Shown here: positions 17,270 through 27,907 of the stretch, piece after piece
How positions within the stretch are numbered: position 1 is the first letter of the stretch
How the letters are laid out: every line of letters begins with the position of its first letter
Source of the DNA: Pseudoalteromonas sp. MMG007
GTDB lineage: Bacteria > Pseudomonadota > Gammaproteobacteria > Enterobacterales > Alteromonadaceae
NCBI RefSeq assembly: GCF_018100985.1
Contig: NZ_JAGJEI010000018.1
Span: forward strand, 1 to 64,000
DNA length: 64,000 nt
Direction of reading: 5' to 3'
Translations under genes and position numbers: made by a program
The notes under the pieces: generated by a model
Database searches by the model: none
What the model saw: the letters and a program-made list of their open reading frames with translations, nothing else
Told to the model about the DNA's origin: nothing

Positions 17270-17301
17270 AGACTTGTAGACATCTAAACATTTAAAGGTA
17301 T
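17270..17301. promoter_or_regulatory. Four tandem MetJ-type met boxes between mtnA and mtnK
   Basis: Four contiguous octamers, AGACTTGT, AGACATCT, AAACATTT and AAAGGTAT, match AGACGTCT at 6, 7, 5 and 5 of 8 positions in perfect 8-bp register. MetJ binds cooperatively to such arrays with S-adenosylmethionine as corepressor. They lie 33 bp before the mtnK start and 63 bp before the mtnA start. Confidence 0.8.
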
Positions 17302-17334
17302 AGAATGCCCAAAAAGTTAATGTGAGATTTGGCC

Positions 17335-18552
17335 ATGGCTAACTATGTCGCTTTTAATGCGCAGCGCGCAATCGAATACGTAAATTCGTTAATTGATTCT
17401 AAGCAATGTGATTTTTTTATCGCAGGGCAAAACTTATCTGCGTATGAGTTTGGTGACGGCAACCTTAATTTAGTTTTTAGAGTTAGTGATGAGCAAAGCA
17501 ACAGCATTATTTTAAAGCAGGCACTACCTTATGCCCGCTGCGTGGGTGAGTCGTGGCCATTAACGCTTGATAGAGCCCGCATTGAAGCGCAAGTATTACT
17601 TAATCATGGTGCTATTTGCCCCAAATACACGGCAAAAGTGCTGCATTACAATCATGATTATGCACTCACTATTTTAGAAGATTTAGGCAGTTTACAAATA
17701 TTGCGCGCTGCACAAAATAACGCGCAGCAATTCCCTAAATTAGCCCAGCATGTGGCTACTTACTTAAGCCACACTGGTTTTTACAACTCAGATTTTTACT
17801 TAGCCGCTCAATACAAAAAAGCATTAGTTAAGCAATTCACTAACCCTGAGCTTTGCCAAATAACCGAAGATTTATTTTTTAGCGATCCGTACATAGATCA
17901 TGAGCGCAATAACTTTCCGGCGCAGCTAGCTGCGCAAGTGAAAGCTCTTCGCGATAACCGAGTACTTAAGTTAGAAATAGCCAAATTAAAAGCTAATTTT
18001 TTATCTAACCCGCAAACATTACTACACGGCGACATGCACAGCGGCAGCATTTTTGTTGATACAAACACAACTAAGATGATTGATCCCGAGTTTGGCTTTT
18101 TTGGCCCTATAGGATTTGATATTGGCTCTTTTATTGGCAACTTACTACTAAACTACTGCGCACAAGCAGGGCATATAGAAGAGTTTCTTGCTCGTCGTAA
18201 CTATCAAACACATTTGCTTAGCTGCATTGTCGAAACCTACAACTTATTTGAACAACACTGGCTAAATTTAATCAATACCAAAACAATAGATGAGACACTT
18301 AATAGCGATGCTTATGCGCAATATTTTATGAAAAACGTGTTGCAAGATGCTATAGGTTACTGTGGCGCAGAGCTTATTAGACGTACCATAGGGTTAGCAC
18401 ATGTAGTTGATATTGATAGCATTAGCGATGAAAGCACACGCCTTAGCGTACAAAAACAAACACTTGCCCTAGGCGAGCAACTGATTTTGAATGCGCAAAC
18501 CTGCGAAACAAAAGATACCTTTTTTAGTTTGTTAATAAGCCAGCTTAATTAA
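17335..18552 (+). CDS. mtnK: 5-Methylthioribose kinase
   Basis: Phosphorylates methylthioribose with ATP, feeding mtnA. It has a choline-kinase-like fold with [11 protein letters not shown] near residue 44, the catalytic loop [14 protein letters not shown] and the metal-binding stretch [16 protein letters not shown], all typical of MtnK. The length of 405 residues is normal. I chose ATG 17335 (in-frame TTG at 17329 is also possible). A hairpin terminator follows directly. Confidence 0.94.
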   Translation: MANYVAFNAQRAIEYVNSLIDSKQCDFFIAGQNLSAYEFGDGNLNLVFRVSDEQSNSIILKQALPYARCVGESWPLTLDRARIEAQVLLNHGAICPKYTAKVLHYNHDYALTILEDLGSLQILRAAQNNAQQFPKLAQHVATYLSHTGFYNSDFYLAAQYKKALVKQFTNPELCQITEDLFFSDPYIDHERNNFPAQLAAQVKALRDNRVLKLEIAKLKANFLSNPQTLLHGDMHSGSIFVDTNTTKMIDPEFGFFGPIGFDIGSFIGNLLLNYCAQAGHIEEFLARRNYQTHLLSCIVETYNLFEQHWLNLINTKTIDETLNSDAYAQYFMKNVLQDAIGYCGAELIRRTIGLAHVVDIDSISDESTRLSVQKQTLALGEQLILNAQTCETKDTFFSLLISQLN

Positions 18553-18577
18553 AAAAGGCGCAAAAGCGCCTTTTTAC
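18551..18577 (+). terminator. Rho-independent terminator after mtnK
   Basis: The hairpin AAAGGCGC-AAAA-GCGCCTTT with a T-run begins at the mtnK stop codon. Confidence 0.85.
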
Positions 18578-18622
18578 CTGTAATGCAGTTACCAGCGCTT
18601 ATTTACGCATTTATTTGCGCTT

Positions 18623-20104
18623 TTATTGATAGTTCTCATAAATTTTATCTAACGGCTCAGAAAGCCCGCTTTCTTGCACTATTCGCACATGTTTACGCCC
18701 TAATTCGCGTGCACTTGTTACACCACATGAGTGAGCAATTAATCCAGCGCCATAATGAATATACCTATTATAGTTAGCAACTCGCTGGGCTTTATCTGCA
18801 ACGTTTAAGCCCTTTTGCAATCGTTTATTATGGGTGGTGACCCCTGTTGGGCAGGTATCTTTATTACATTGCATTGCCTGAATACACCCTAATGCAAACA
18901 TATGTCCACGAGCAGATACAACAAAATCTGCGCCAAGCGCAAGTGCCCACGCCACTTTTGAAGGAACAATAAGTTTACCTGATGCTATAACTTTTATACG
19001 CTCTCTAAGCCCATGCTTTTCAAGCATATTCACAACAAGCGGTAAGCTTTCACGCAGTGGTAAACCAACCGAATCTAATAGCGGTTGCGGCGCAGCGCCC
19101 GTACCACCATCGGCACTATCAATTGTAATAAAATCAGGGGCTGACTCAACGCCGCGATGATTTATTTCAGCAAAGAGTGTTTCAAGCCAAGTGTAATCAC
19201 CAATTACGGCTTTAAAGCCAGTCGGTTTGCCTGTTGCGTTGCGCACTGTGGCAATCATATCTAAAATATCACTAGGCTTTTTAATTTCAGGATGACCATT
19301 GGGACTAATTGAATCTTGCCCCTCGGGTATTCCTCTAATTTTTGCTATTTCAGCATTTACTTTTCGACCAGGCAGCATACCGCCTTTACCAGGTTTTGCA
19401 CCTTGGCTCATTTTAAGCTCGAACATTTTAACTTGATCATGAGCTGCAATTTCTTTTAGCTTGTCGGTGCTTAAGTTTCCATGCTCATCACGCACACCAT
19501 ATTTTGCTGTCCCAATTTGAAACACCAAATCGGCCCCACCTTCCAAATGGTAAGGGCTCAAGCCCCCTTCGCCCGTGTTCATCCAACATCCAGCAAGCTT
19601 TGCCCCTTTTGATAAAGCACGTACCGCTGGTTTTGAAAGTGCACCAAAGCTCATACCTGACACATTAAATAATGAATTTGTGGTGTAAGGCGTTTTACAA
19701 TGCGGCCCAAGAGTAACATTACTTGGGTCGAGCGCCTCCTCATCTAAAGTAGGAAAAGCACAGTTCATAAACATGACTGTACCGGTTACTTCAAGGCTTT
19801 GTGTTGAGCCAAATGCCGCTGTGCGATCTACATCTTTTGCCGCACGGTAAACCCAACTTCGCTCTGCGCGGTTAAATGGCATTTCTTCTCTGTCTTGGGC
19901 AAAAAAGTATTGCCTAAAAAATTCACCTTGGCGTTCAAAAAAATACCTAAAGCGGCCAATAACCGGGTAGTTGCGCCTAATTGCATGTTTTGTTTGTGTA
20001 ATATCACGAAAATAAAAAATAATAACAGTTAGAACAATTAGCCCAAGTGCGACAATAAAAATACTCGCAAATACATCAATACTAAAAATTATAAAGTTGC
20101 TCAT
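18623..20104 (-). CDS. FMN-binding glutamate synthase-like protein, membrane-anchored
   Basis: About 493 residues from ATG 20104 (AAGGGG upstream). One N-terminal transmembrane helix (about 5-30) precedes a domain like the FMN/iron-sulfur barrel of the glutamate synthase large subunit: MSFGALSKPAVRALSKGAKLAG, SPYHLEGGADLVFQIGTAKYG, KPGKGGMLPG, ADGGTGAAPQP and the cysteine cluster CIQAMQCNKDTCPTG for a 3Fe-4S centre. It lacks the amidotransferase domain. Stand-alone members of this family have no settled function; a flavin-linked reductase at the membrane is likely. Confidence 0.82.
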   Translation of the reverse strand: MSNFIIFSIDVFASIFIVALGLIVLTVIIFYFRDITQTKHAIRRNYPVIGRFRYFFERQGEFFRQYFFAQDREEMPFNRAERSWVYRAAKDVDRTAAFGSTQSLEVTGTVMFMNCAFPTLDEEALDPSNVTLGPHCKTPYTTNSLFNVSGMSFGALSKPAVRALSKGAKLAGCWMNTGEGGLSPYHLEGGADLVFQIGTAKYGVRDEHGNLSTDKLKEIAAHDQVKMFELKMSQGAKPGKGGMLPGRKVNAEIAKIRGIPEGQDSISPNGHPEIKKPSDILDMIATVRNATGKPTGFKAVIGDYTWLETLFAEINHRGVESAPDFITIDSADGGTGAAPQPLLDSVGLPLRESLPLVVNMLEKHGLRERIKVIASGKLIVPSKVAWALALGADFVVSARGHMFALGCIQAMQCNKDTCPTGVTTHNKRLQKGLNVADKAQRVANYNRYIHYGAGLIAHSCGVTSARELGRKHVRIVQESGLSEPLDKIYENYQ

Positions 20105-20138
20105 CCAAGGCCCCTTGATGGCGGTTTTAAAAAATAAA

Positions 20139-20171
20139 AAAGGTGTTGCGCCAAAATGACACAACACCTTT
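20139..20171 (-). terminator. Rho-independent terminator after the DUF885 gene
   Basis: The 10-bp stem AAAGGTGTTG/CAACACCTTT has an AAAAAATAAAAA stretch on the plus strand, i.e. a T-run for minus-strand transcription from the DUF885 gene. Confidence 0.82.
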
Positions 20172-20200
20172 ATTTGTTCAAGGTTTATACGCCTTGAGCG

Positions 20201-21979
20201 TTAATTTTGCGAATTTTCTAGCTCGTTTTTAATGTATAAACGCACTTGTGTTTCTAGCACCGATAATGGCACAGAGCCATGTCGCAATACTTGATGATGA
20301 AACTCACGTATATCAAAGTTTTGCCCTAGTGCTTGCTCAGCTTCTGTGCGTAAACGTTTAATTGTTAGCTCACCAATTTTGTATGAAAGTGCCTGCGCAG
20401 GCCACGATATATAACGGTCGGTTTCGGTTTTTACATTATGAAGTGAAAGCGCCGTGTTCTCGCTCATAAAGTTCATAGCACGCTCACGACTCCAGCCGTA
20501 CATATGCATACCTGTATCAACCACTAAACGTGCAGCTCGCCACATTTCATACGTTAAGCGCCCAAAACGGCTGTATGGGTCTTGGTAAAAGCCAGCCTCT
20601 ATTCCTAAATATTCAGAATAAAGCCCCCACCCTTCACCAAAGGCAGAAAGGTACGCATTTCGACGATAGCTCGGTAAATCTTCAAGCTCAGCATTTAGTG
20701 ATATTTGTAAATGATGCCCAGGTACAGCCTCATGCAGAGTAAGCGCTTCTAAAACGTAAAGTGGGCGCTTATCAAGCGCGTATGTGTTTACCCAATAAAA
20801 CCCGGCCTGATCGTCTCGGCTTGAGCCTGAATAGCGCCCTGTTGTGTATTTTGGCGCTATAGCTGCAGGCACCGGCGCTACACCATAAGGCATACGCGGT
20901 AATGTATGAAATAATTTAGGTAACTGCGCATCCATTTTTTTTGCAATATAAGCCGCTTCCTTTAAAAGCTGCTCTGGTGTTGTTGCATAAAATTGTGGAT
21001 CGGTTCGTAAAAAGTGAACAAATTCAGCAAACGTGCCCTTAAAGCCCACCTCCGCTATGACCGTTTCCATTTCACTACGAATACGAGCAACCTCCTTTAA
21101 GCCTAACTCGTGGATCTCTTTAGGTGTCATATCTGTGGTGGTGTAGTATTTAGCTCTATTTTTATAAAATGCCTCGCCATTAGGCGTACTTGAAATACCA
21201 ATACTTGTACGAGCTCCGGGTTGGTATTGCTGGGTGAAGAACGTTAAATAATCTTTATAAGCAGGGATAACTTTATTTTTTAACACTGCCTTAGCTTGTT
21301 GCTGAAGGGCGTAAAAGTCACTATCACTCAAGCCCGCTGTATTAGTTAAAAATGGTTTATAAAATTCTGATTGGGTTACATCGTCAACAATATAGGTTGT
21401 TATAGAGTCTTCGTAGCCTTTAAGTACAGCTTTTGGTTGAGTGAGACCGGTTTCTAGGCCTTTTTTCATCCAATAGATATTTTGCTCAAAAAAGCGTGGA
21501 ACTTGCGCCAAACGCGCAAGATACACTTCTAAATCTTGCTCTTTTTTATATTGAGAGCTGTTTATTATGTAAGATAACCCAGAATGAAAGCCATATTCCG
21601 AAGTGAGTGGCATGTAGTGCGCATGAAATACATATTCATCAACGCTGTTTTGGACCTGCGCACGAATAATACTAAAGTTAATTTGGTTTTCATCACTCAA
21701 TTTAGCAGTATCAACTGCATCTAAATCAGCCAAGAGTTGTATTTTATTTTTATATTCTTGTTCTACATAATCAGGCGATAAGTTAGCTAACAAATAACCA
21801 TCAACACCCTGAGGGCTGCTATAAGGGCTTGTACTTTCTCTATATTGCACAATAGATTGTGCAACTTTAGTAAATTGCTCATTTGCATTTGGGGTTGTTA
21901 TTTGACATGCACTTAATGAACATAAAACAGCCATACTAAAAAGAGACTGGCGAAACGTTTTTGGTAATAAATAATTCAT
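20201..21979 (-). CDS. DUF885 family lipoprotein, probable metallopeptidase
   Basis: A 592-residue protein with a lipoprotein signal: a hydrophobic stretch ending LCSLSAC, so Cys at about residue 25 would be lipidated. The conserved HEAVPGHH motif (at about 415-420) is the putative HExxH-like zinc site of DUF885 proteins, with GWGLYSEYLG downstream. The family is thought to contain gluzincin-type peptidases, but substrates are unknown. Its own terminator follows. Confidence 0.82.
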   Translation of the reverse strand: MNYLLPKTFRQSLFSMAVLCSLSACQITTPNANEQFTKVAQSIVQYRESTSPYSSPQGVDGYLLANLSPDYVEQEYKNKIQLLADLDAVDTAKLSDENQINFSIIRAQVQNSVDEYVFHAHYMPLTSEYGFHSGLSYIINSSQYKKEQDLEVYLARLAQVPRFFEQNIYWMKKGLETGLTQPKAVLKGYEDSITTYIVDDVTQSEFYKPFLTNTAGLSDSDFYALQQQAKAVLKNKVIPAYKDYLTFFTQQYQPGARTSIGISSTPNGEAFYKNRAKYYTTTDMTPKEIHELGLKEVARIRSEMETVIAEVGFKGTFAEFVHFLRTDPQFYATTPEQLLKEAAYIAKKMDAQLPKLFHTLPRMPYGVAPVPAAIAPKYTTGRYSGSSRDDQAGFYWVNTYALDKRPLYVLEALTLHEAVPGHHLQISLNAELEDLPSYRRNAYLSAFGEGWGLYSEYLGIEAGFYQDPYSRFGRLTYEMWRAARLVVDTGMHMYGWSRERAMNFMSENTALSLHNVKTETDRYISWPAQALSYKIGELTIKRLRTEAEQALGQNFDIREFHHQVLRHGSVPLSVLETQVRLYIKNELENSQN

Positions 21980-22306
21980 TATAATTTAGCTTAGTAATAC
22001 AACAGATTGCTTTAAGCTATCGTAGGGTAAATAAATAGCAAGTAAATGAGATGAGCTTTACTGTATTGGCCTCCCAAGCTTTAAGGTTTTATACATAAAA
22101 GTATATAAAAATCAGTTTAATTGATGACAAAAGCAGCGGTTAAACGGTTAAAACTAAATTTATGTTCCCTAACCCTCATTTTTGCTTTTAAATGGCCGCT
22201 AATATGGTTACTGTTTTAAAACAATAAAAAGCTTGGACGCATTACCACCTCACGGAATGAGATATTTTAAACCTGCGATTAATGCGTACTTAGTTGGTGT
22301 TTAATA
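21980..22306. other. Divergent intergenic region
   Basis: AT-rich spacer between the divergent DUF885 and GGDEF genes. It presumably holds both promoters; I see no gene, repeat or RNA structure in it. Confidence 0.5.
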
Positions 22307-23311
22307 ATGATGTTCCATGATTCCATGGCTATTGCTCAAGAAAAAATGACTAAAGTGTGTATTTTTTTAGAGCGCTTTTCGCTTCCCCCTACGCCACTTA
22401 ACTATCAAGTTATTTATACTTATACTAGCCAAGTTAATAACAAACTAAATGATGCCTTAGACCGCATAATTTCTAAAAATGATAATATTGATAGTGTTTT
22501 AATAGAGCAGCTCTATAGTGAGTTTTTAAATGCTGGCCATACAACACAAATCAATATGATTCAAAATGTTGATAGTGTAATAAAGTCGCTCTCTAACAAC
22601 GCCCAAGCAACGGAAAAACAAATAATTCGCTTTGCAGGCCACGTAAGTGAATGTGTGCATACACTTGATGAAAATAATATAGAGCAAAGTCGCCAAGCGC
22701 TTAGAGGCCTTAACAACCAAACTGCTGAGTTATTGAATCAACATAAGCAATTTAAACAAGAGTTAATCAAAGCCAAACAGCTGCATCAAAAAACACAAAA
22801 ACAGCTAACTCAACTTCGAAAGCAACACATTGTAGATACCCAAACAGGCCTCTATAAACGCTATTACTTAACGCAGCAAGCTCAAGCTTGGAGCAACCAG
22901 CAAAAATCAATTTGCGCTATTGCTATTCAAATAGACAACCTTGAACACTTCACACAAAACTATGGAGACATCATTGGTGAAGTAATATTAAACAAGGTAG
23001 CAAAACAATTACAAAAATATGTTTTTCAAAGCGGCCTACCGGGGCGTACAGCTAAAGATCAGTTTATTGTTTTGTTGGCTGATATTGATGCTGATACAGC
23101 AAGCTTAATAGCTGAAAAAGTGCGTAACGGTGTTGAAAAACTTCGCTTTGTGAGCTCAAAAACAGGTATTAAACTGCCTAGTATTGACCTATCACTAGGA
23201 ATTGCTCAGCATCAACATGAAGATGATTTTAATAAGTTAGCTAAAAAAGCCTCCCAAGCGGCATTTAAAGCTCGCTCTTTAGGGCTTAGCAGCTACACCG
23301 CTGGTCAATAA
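22307..23311 (+). CDS. GGDEF-domain protein with degenerate active site
   Basis: 334 residues: an all-helical N-terminal half (about 1-175, with a coiled-coil stretch near 125-170) and a C-terminal GGDEF fold. The signature loop reads GRTAKDQFIVLL, so GGDEF/GGEEF has become AKDQF, and no RxxD inhibitory site is evident. This predicts loss of diguanylate cyclase activity; it may act as a c-di-GMP or GTP sensor or a scaffold. No membrane segment. It precedes ubiE but has its own promoter region. Confidence 0.75.
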   Translation: MMFHDSMAIAQEKMTKVCIFLERFSLPPTPLNYQVIYTYTSQVNNKLNDALDRIISKNDNIDSVLIEQLYSEFLNAGHTTQINMIQNVDSVIKSLSNNAQATEKQIIRFAGHVSECVHTLDENNIEQSRQALRGLNNQTAELLNQHKQFKQELIKAKQLHQKTQKQLTQLRKQHIVDTQTGLYKRYYLTQQAQAWSNQQKSICAIAIQIDNLEHFTQNYGDIIGEVILNKVAKQLQKYVFQSGLPGRTAKDQFIVLLADIDADTASLIAEKVRNGVEKLRFVSSKTGIKLPSIDLSLGIAQHQHEDDFNKLAKKASQAAFKARSLGLSSYTAGQ

Positions 23312-23394
23312 ATTACCTGATAAATCATATTCAAATTGCACCTACCGCGTACAATCAAGTACACTAACCTCTATTGTCACGATAGAGATTAATC

Positions 23395-24150
23395 ATGAAC
23401 GAAACCGAACAAAAGACCACGCATTTTGGATATAAAACAGTAGCCGAGAACGACAAAGCTTCTATGGTTGCTGACGTATTTCACTCAGTTGCTGCAAAAT
23501 ACGATGTAATGAATGATTTAATGTCTTTTGGTGTTCATCGTTTGTGGAAACGCCAAACCATTGCAAGCTCAGGTGTTCGTAAAGGTCATCACGTTCTTGA
23601 TTTAGCCGGAGGCACTGGCGATTTAACAGCAAAATTTAGTCAATTGGTTGGCGAAACTGGCCAAGTTGTATTGGGTGATATCAACTCATCTATGCTTAAA
23701 GTTGGTCGTGAAAAACTGCATAATCTTGGCTTAGTTGGCAATATTGACTACGTTCAAATGAACGCCGAAATGCTACCATTTCCAGATAATAGCTTTGATG
23801 TGATCACCATTGCCTTTGGATTACGTAATGTAACCGATAAAGACAAAGCGTTACGCTCTATGTACCGTATATTAAAGCCAGGTGGTCGCTTACTTGTTTT
23901 AGAGTTTTCAAAACCTGAACATGAGCTACTTAGCAAAGCTTACGACTTTTACTCGTTTAATTTATTGCCAACCATGGGCAAAGTAGTTGCTAACGATAGT
24001 GAATCGTACAAATACTTAGCAGAATCCATTCGTATGCATCCAGATCAAGACACTCTAAAAGCAATGATGGAAGATGCAGGGTTTGAGCAAACAACATATC
24101 AAAACCTTACTGGCGGAATTGTTGCTCTACACCGTGGTTTTAAATATTAA
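23395..24150 (+). CDS. ubiE: Ubiquinone/menaquinone C-methyltransferase
   Basis: SAM-dependent methyltransferase of ubiquinone (and menaquinone) synthesis. The SAM-binding motif [15 protein letters not shown] is near residue 68, and the UbiE signatures [17 protein letters not shown] and [17 protein letters not shown] are present. At 251 residues it matches E. coli. It heads a ubiE-ubiJ-ubiB-tatABC cluster with short gaps. Confidence 0.97.
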   Translation: MNETEQKTTHFGYKTVAENDKASMVADVFHSVAAKYDVMNDLMSFGVHRLWKRQTIASSGVRKGHHVLDLAGGTGDLTAKFSQLVGETGQVVLGDINSSMLKVGREKLHNLGLVGNIDYVQMNAEMLPFPDNSFDVITIAFGLRNVTDKDKALRSMYRILKPGGRLLVLEFSKPEHELLSKAYDFYSFNLLPTMGKVVANDSESYKYLAESIRMHPDQDTLKAMMEDAGFEQTTYQNLTGGIVALHRGFKY

Positions 24151-24161
24151 GGCAGGCATTT

Positions 24162-24845
24162 ATGGCGCTTGATAACACAGCTAAAAATAATAGTGGCGTA
24201 ACACCCGCTGAGTTTTTTATGTTACCTAATTTTGTACTGTCGCTTATTGAGCGAGTACTAAATCAAGCGCTAAATCTTGACCCGCAATTATCACAAAAGC
24301 TCAATGCAGTTAAACATCAGCGCTTAGTAGTTGAAGTAAGAGACTGGCAGCAAAGTATTCAGCTAATTTACAGTGATGAACAATTGCATTTATACAGCGC
24401 ACTAAATAACGAAAATGCAGATTGCATGATAAGCGCCGATATAAATACGCTGTTAGCACTTAAAAACCCTGCAATGCTTACTCAATTGATTCGCCAAGAT
24501 AAGCTCGACTTACAAGGCGATTTAAACATTGCACAAACCTATAGTAGTGCGTTTTCAAGCCTAGATATTGATTGGCCTGAGCAACTATCTAACTACATTG
24601 GTGATGCTCCTGCTCAACTGTTATTTCAAAATCTATCTATGCTCAAACATCAAGGCGCTAAAGCTCACTCAAAAATAAGTACAATGCTTAGCAGCTTATT
24701 CCAAGATGAGCTCGCGATAACCATTCATCCGTTAGAGCTCGAGCAATTTAAACAGCAAAATAGAGCGCTAAAAAGTAAAGTAGCGGCTGTTGAGCAGCGC
24801 ATAAACACCTTGTTAAACTCTTTCTCACCTTCTGATACACGCTAA
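24162..24845 (+). CDS. ubiJ: Ubiquinone biosynthesis accessory factor UbiJ
   Basis: 227 residues with an N-terminal SCP2-like lipid-binding domain (about 20-130) and a C-terminal coiled coil (about 185-220, [23 protein letters not shown]). UbiJ, with UbiK, assembles the soluble Ubi complex and binds the lipid intermediates. Identified by domain architecture and by its fixed place between ubiE and ubiB (12-bp and 10-bp gaps). Confidence 0.92.
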   Translation: MALDNTAKNNSGVTPAEFFMLPNFVLSLIERVLNQALNLDPQLSQKLNAVKHQRLVVEVRDWQQSIQLIYSDEQLHLYSALNNENADCMISADINTLLALKNPAMLTQLIRQDKLDLQGDLNIAQTYSSAFSSLDIDWPEQLSNYIGDAPAQLLFQNLSMLKHQGAKAHSKISTMLSSLFQDELAITIHPLELEQFKQQNRALKSKVAAVEQRINTLLNSFSPSDTR

Positions 24846-24855
24846 GGACTTTTTT

Positions 24856-26457
24856 GTGTCGACTGCACGTTTGTATTACATCACTAAAACACTACTTAGC
24901 TATGGATTAGACGAGTTAGTACCTAAACACAAAATCCCCTGGTTTGGTAAAGTAGCGCGAGGTAGTTTGTTTTGGTTACGTAACCAACATAAGGAAAAAC
25001 CAGCTGGTTTACGCCTACGCTTAGCATTACAAGAGCTTGGCCCTGTGTGGATTAAGTTTGGCCAGATGCTCTCTACTCGCCGTGATCTACTCCCACACGA
25101 TATCGCACTAGAGCTTGCTTTTTTACAAGACCAAGTTGAGCCATTCGAAGGTGAGCTTGCACAACAAATAATAGAAAAAGCACTCGAAATTAACGATATA
25201 AGCGAGCTATTTAGTGAGTTTTCACAAACACCACTAGCATCAGCTTCTATTGCGCAAGTGCACACAGCAAAATTGATTGATACTCAAAACATTGAGCAAG
25301 ATGTAGTAATAAAAGTAATTAGACCCAATATTCACGAACAAATTAATGCTGATTTAGCGCTAATGGAGAAGCTCGCTAAGGTACTGGCTAAAATACTTAA
25401 TGAAGCTAAGCGTCTTCGCCCTGTTGAAGTAGTAAAAGAATACAAAAAAACATTACTAGATGAACTCGACTTAATGCGCGAAGGGGCCAATGGTATTCAA
25501 TTAAAGCGTAATTTTGAAGGCTCAGAATCATTATATATACCTGCAGTTTATAGTGACTATAGCCGAAGCAATGTGCTTGTAATGGAGCGTATTTACGGGA
25601 TACCAGTATCGGATACCGAATCATTAATTGCGCAAAACACGAACATGAAATTGCTAGCTGAGCGCGGTGTAGAGGTATTTTTTACACAAGTATTTAGAGA
25701 CAGTTTTTTTCATGCAGATATGCACCCTGGCAATATATTTGTTTCTCGCGAGCACCCTGAAAACCCGATGTATATTGGCATAGATTGCGGTATTGTTGGC
25801 ACACTTAATAAAGAAGATAAACGCTACTTAGCAGAAAATTTTATCGCCTTTTTTAATCGCGATTACCGTCAAGTTGCACAGCTTCATGTTGACTCTGGCT
25901 GGGTACCACCCGATACCAGCATCGAAGAGTTTGAATTTGCAATACGTACCGTGTGCGAACCTATATTTAATAAGCCACTGGCTGAAATTTCATTTGGCCA
26001 TGTACTGGTTAATTTATTTAATACAGCAAGACGTTTTAATATGCAGGTACAGCCGCAACTGGTATTACTGCAAAAAACATTACTTTATGTTGAAGGGCTA
26101 GGCCGTCAGTTATATCCACAGCTCGACTTATGGAAAACGGCTAAACCATTTTTAGAAGAATGGGTAAAACAACAAGTAGGCCCATTATCAGTACTGAAAC
26201 AAATGTATGCTAACTTGCCGTTCTGGGCTGAAAAAATGCCAGAGCTGCCTGATTTAATTTATCAAAATTTAAAGCGCACACCTCAGGTTTACCCTCAAGA
26301 GCAAAAGGGTTCTCATAAACCTTTAATATTGAGTGTATTTGGTGGTGCGACTATGGTTATGGCAACGCTTTGTTACTTGCAACATGATTTTATCGTTGCG
26401 GGTATTGCTATTAGCTTATCAACAATAAGCTTTGTAGCAGCATGGCGTAGCTCATAA
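24856..26457 (+). CDS. ubiB: Ubiquinone biosynthesis regulatory kinase-like ATPase UbiB
   Basis: 533 residues of the ABC1/ADCK atypical kinase family. KxGQ motif: [16 protein letters not shown] near residue 60-75. The A-rich loop [10 protein letters not shown], the lysine VVIKVIRP and [12 protein letters not shown] with downstream IGIDCGIVG give the kinase/ATPase core. Two C-terminal hydrophobic segments anchor it in the inner membrane. The start is GTG 24856 with AAGGA upstream. Confidence 0.96.
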   Translation: MSTARLYYITKTLLSYGLDELVPKHKIPWFGKVARGSLFWLRNQHKEKPAGLRLRLALQELGPVWIKFGQMLSTRRDLLPHDIALELAFLQDQVEPFEGELAQQIIEKALEINDISELFSEFSQTPLASASIAQVHTAKLIDTQNIEQDVVIKVIRPNIHEQINADLALMEKLAKVLAKILNEAKRLRPVEVVKEYKKTLLDELDLMREGANGIQLKRNFEGSESLYIPAVYSDYSRSNVLVMERIYGIPVSDTESLIAQNTNMKLLAERGVEVFFTQVFRDSFFHADMHPGNIFVSREHPENPMYIGIDCGIVGTLNKEDKRYLAENFIAFFNRDYRQVAQLHVDSGWVPPDTSIEEFEFAIRTVCEPIFNKPLAEISFGHVLVNLFNTARRFNMQVQPQLVLLQKTLLYVEGLGRQLYPQLDLWKTAKPFLEEWVKQQVGPLSVLKQMYANLPFWAEKMPELPDLIYQNLKRTPQVYPQEQKGSHKPLILSVFGGATMVMATLCYLQHDFIVAGIAISLSTISFVAAWRSS

Positions 26458-26536
26458 ACAAAGTGCTATTTGTGCTATTGGGCGTATAATTAATTTTTAA
26501 AATACGTATTTAATCGTTTATTTATTGGAGAAAAAC

Positions 26537-26785
26537 ATGGGTCTTGGTGGTATTAGCATTTGGCAGTTATTAATTGTTTTGGCAATTATTGTTTTAATCT
26601 TCGGCACGAAAAAATTACGTGGTATGGGTGGTGATATTGGCGGTGCTGTTAAAGGCTTTAAAAAAGCAATGTCGGACGATACTGCAACCGAGCAAGAAAA
26701 ATCAGAGCAAATTCAGCAATCAGAGAAAAGTACAGTTCAAGATTCTACCACCACTGAAAAAGCCAAAGAAAACGATAAGGCTTAA
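26537..26785 (+). CDS. tatA: Sec-independent translocase subunit TatA
   Basis: 82 residues: an N-terminal membrane helix ([17 protein letters not shown]), the [24 protein letters not shown] amphipathic helix and a polar tail. It forms the pore component for folded proteins. ATG 26537 has GGAG at 26527-26530; an in-frame TTG at 26525 is unlikely. tatB begins 5 bp after the stop. Confidence 0.96.
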   Translation: MGLGGISIWQLLIVLAIIVLIFGTKKLRGMGGDIGGAVKGFKKAMSDDTATEQEKSEQIQQSEKSTVQDSTTTEKAKENDKA

Positions 26786-26790
26786 TTAGA

Positions 26791-27117
26791 ATGGGAATGT
26801 GGGAACTTGTTGTTATTTTTATTGTTGGCTTAGTGGTACTTGGCCCTGAGCGTTTACCGGTTGCTATAAGAACAGTGAGTAAATGGATCAAAACAGCTAA
26901 GTCGATGGCTAATTCAGTTAAAGCCGAAGTAAGCGAAGAGCTGCGCGTTCATGAACTTCATGAAAACCTAAAAAAAGCAGAACAACAAGAGCTAAAAGAT
27001 TTAAGCCCTGAGCTACAGCAGTCGGTTGACGAGCTCCAAAAAGCAGCTCAGTCAGTAACTCATAGTTATAAAAGCCCCCCAAGCAAAGCAACTAACGAAC
27101 TTGATGAAAAAAAGTGA
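26791..27117 (+). CDS. tatB: Sec-independent translocase subunit TatB
   Basis: 108 residues with N-terminal [27 protein letters not shown], the TatB signature with GPERLP in place of TatA's FGTKKL. It forms the substrate receptor with TatC. Confidence 0.95.
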   Translation: MGMWELVVIFIVGLVVLGPERLPVAIRTVSKWIKTAKSMANSVKAEVSEELRVHELHENLKKAEQQELKDLSPELQQSVDELQKAAQSVTHSYKSPPSKATNELDEKK

Positions 27118-27165
27118 AATTTATTTCTCACTTTGTGGTCAACTTACTACATGGTATAAAAAATA

Positions 27166-27906
27166 ATGGCTGAGGAAGTTAAATCGGGGTTTGTAGCGCA
27201 TTTAATTGAGCTACGCGATAGGCTAATTAAAGCACTACTAAGTATCTTAGTGATATTCATTGGCTTGATATATTTTGCAAATGATATATACGAGTTTGTA
27301 TCTGATCCATTAATAGCTCACTTACCAAGTGAAGCCACTATGATTGCGACAGATGTGACTGGCCCATTTATAGCACCACTAAAGCTAACATTATTTGTAG
27401 CCTTATTCGCCGCTATTCCATGGATATTACATCAAATCTGGGGATTTATGGCACCCGGCTTATACCAGCACGAAAAGCGCATGTTAATGCCAATTTTGGC
27501 CTCTAGCATTTTGCTATTTTATGGCGGTATTGCCTTTTGTTATTTCGTAGTACTGCCTAGTATATTGGGGTTTTTTACCAGTATTGGGCCACAAGTGATG
27601 ACCCTAGCACCCGATATTAGTAGCTATTTAGATTTTGTACTTAAGCTGTTTTTTGCTTTTGGTGTAGCGTTCGAAATACCTGTAGCTATTATGCTGCTAT
27701 GTTGGAGCGGTGCAACAACAACTAAAAGCTTAAAAGAAAAGCGCCCTTATATTGTGGTTGGCGTATTTGTAGTGGCTATGTTTTTAACGCCACCGGATGT
27801 GCTTTCACAAACATTATTAGCATTTCCTATGCTGCTTTTATTTGAGCTAGGGTTAATTTTAGCGAAATTTTATACAGTTAAAGAACAACAAGAATCTGAG
27901 GAATAA
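27166..27906 (+). CDS. tatC: Sec-independent translocase subunit TatC
   Basis: 246 residues with six membrane helices. The N-terminal HLIELRDRLIKALLS, the periplasmic loop APLKLTLFVALFAAIPWILHQIWGF region and the F-x-E motif in FAFGVAFEIP are conserved TatC features that bind the twin-arginine signal. Third gene of tatABC. Confidence 0.97.
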   Translation: MAEEVKSGFVAHLIELRDRLIKALLSILVIFIGLIYFANDIYEFVSDPLIAHLPSEATMIATDVTGPFIAPLKLTLFVALFAAIPWILHQIWGFMAPGLYQHEKRMLMPILASSILLFYGGIAFCYFVVLPSILGFFTSIGPQVMTLAPDISSYLDFVLKLFFAFGVAFEIPVAIMLLCWSGATTTKSLKEKRPYIVVGVFVVAMFLTPPDVLSQTLLAFPMLLLFELGLILAKFYTVKEQQESEE

Positions 27907-27907
27907 A

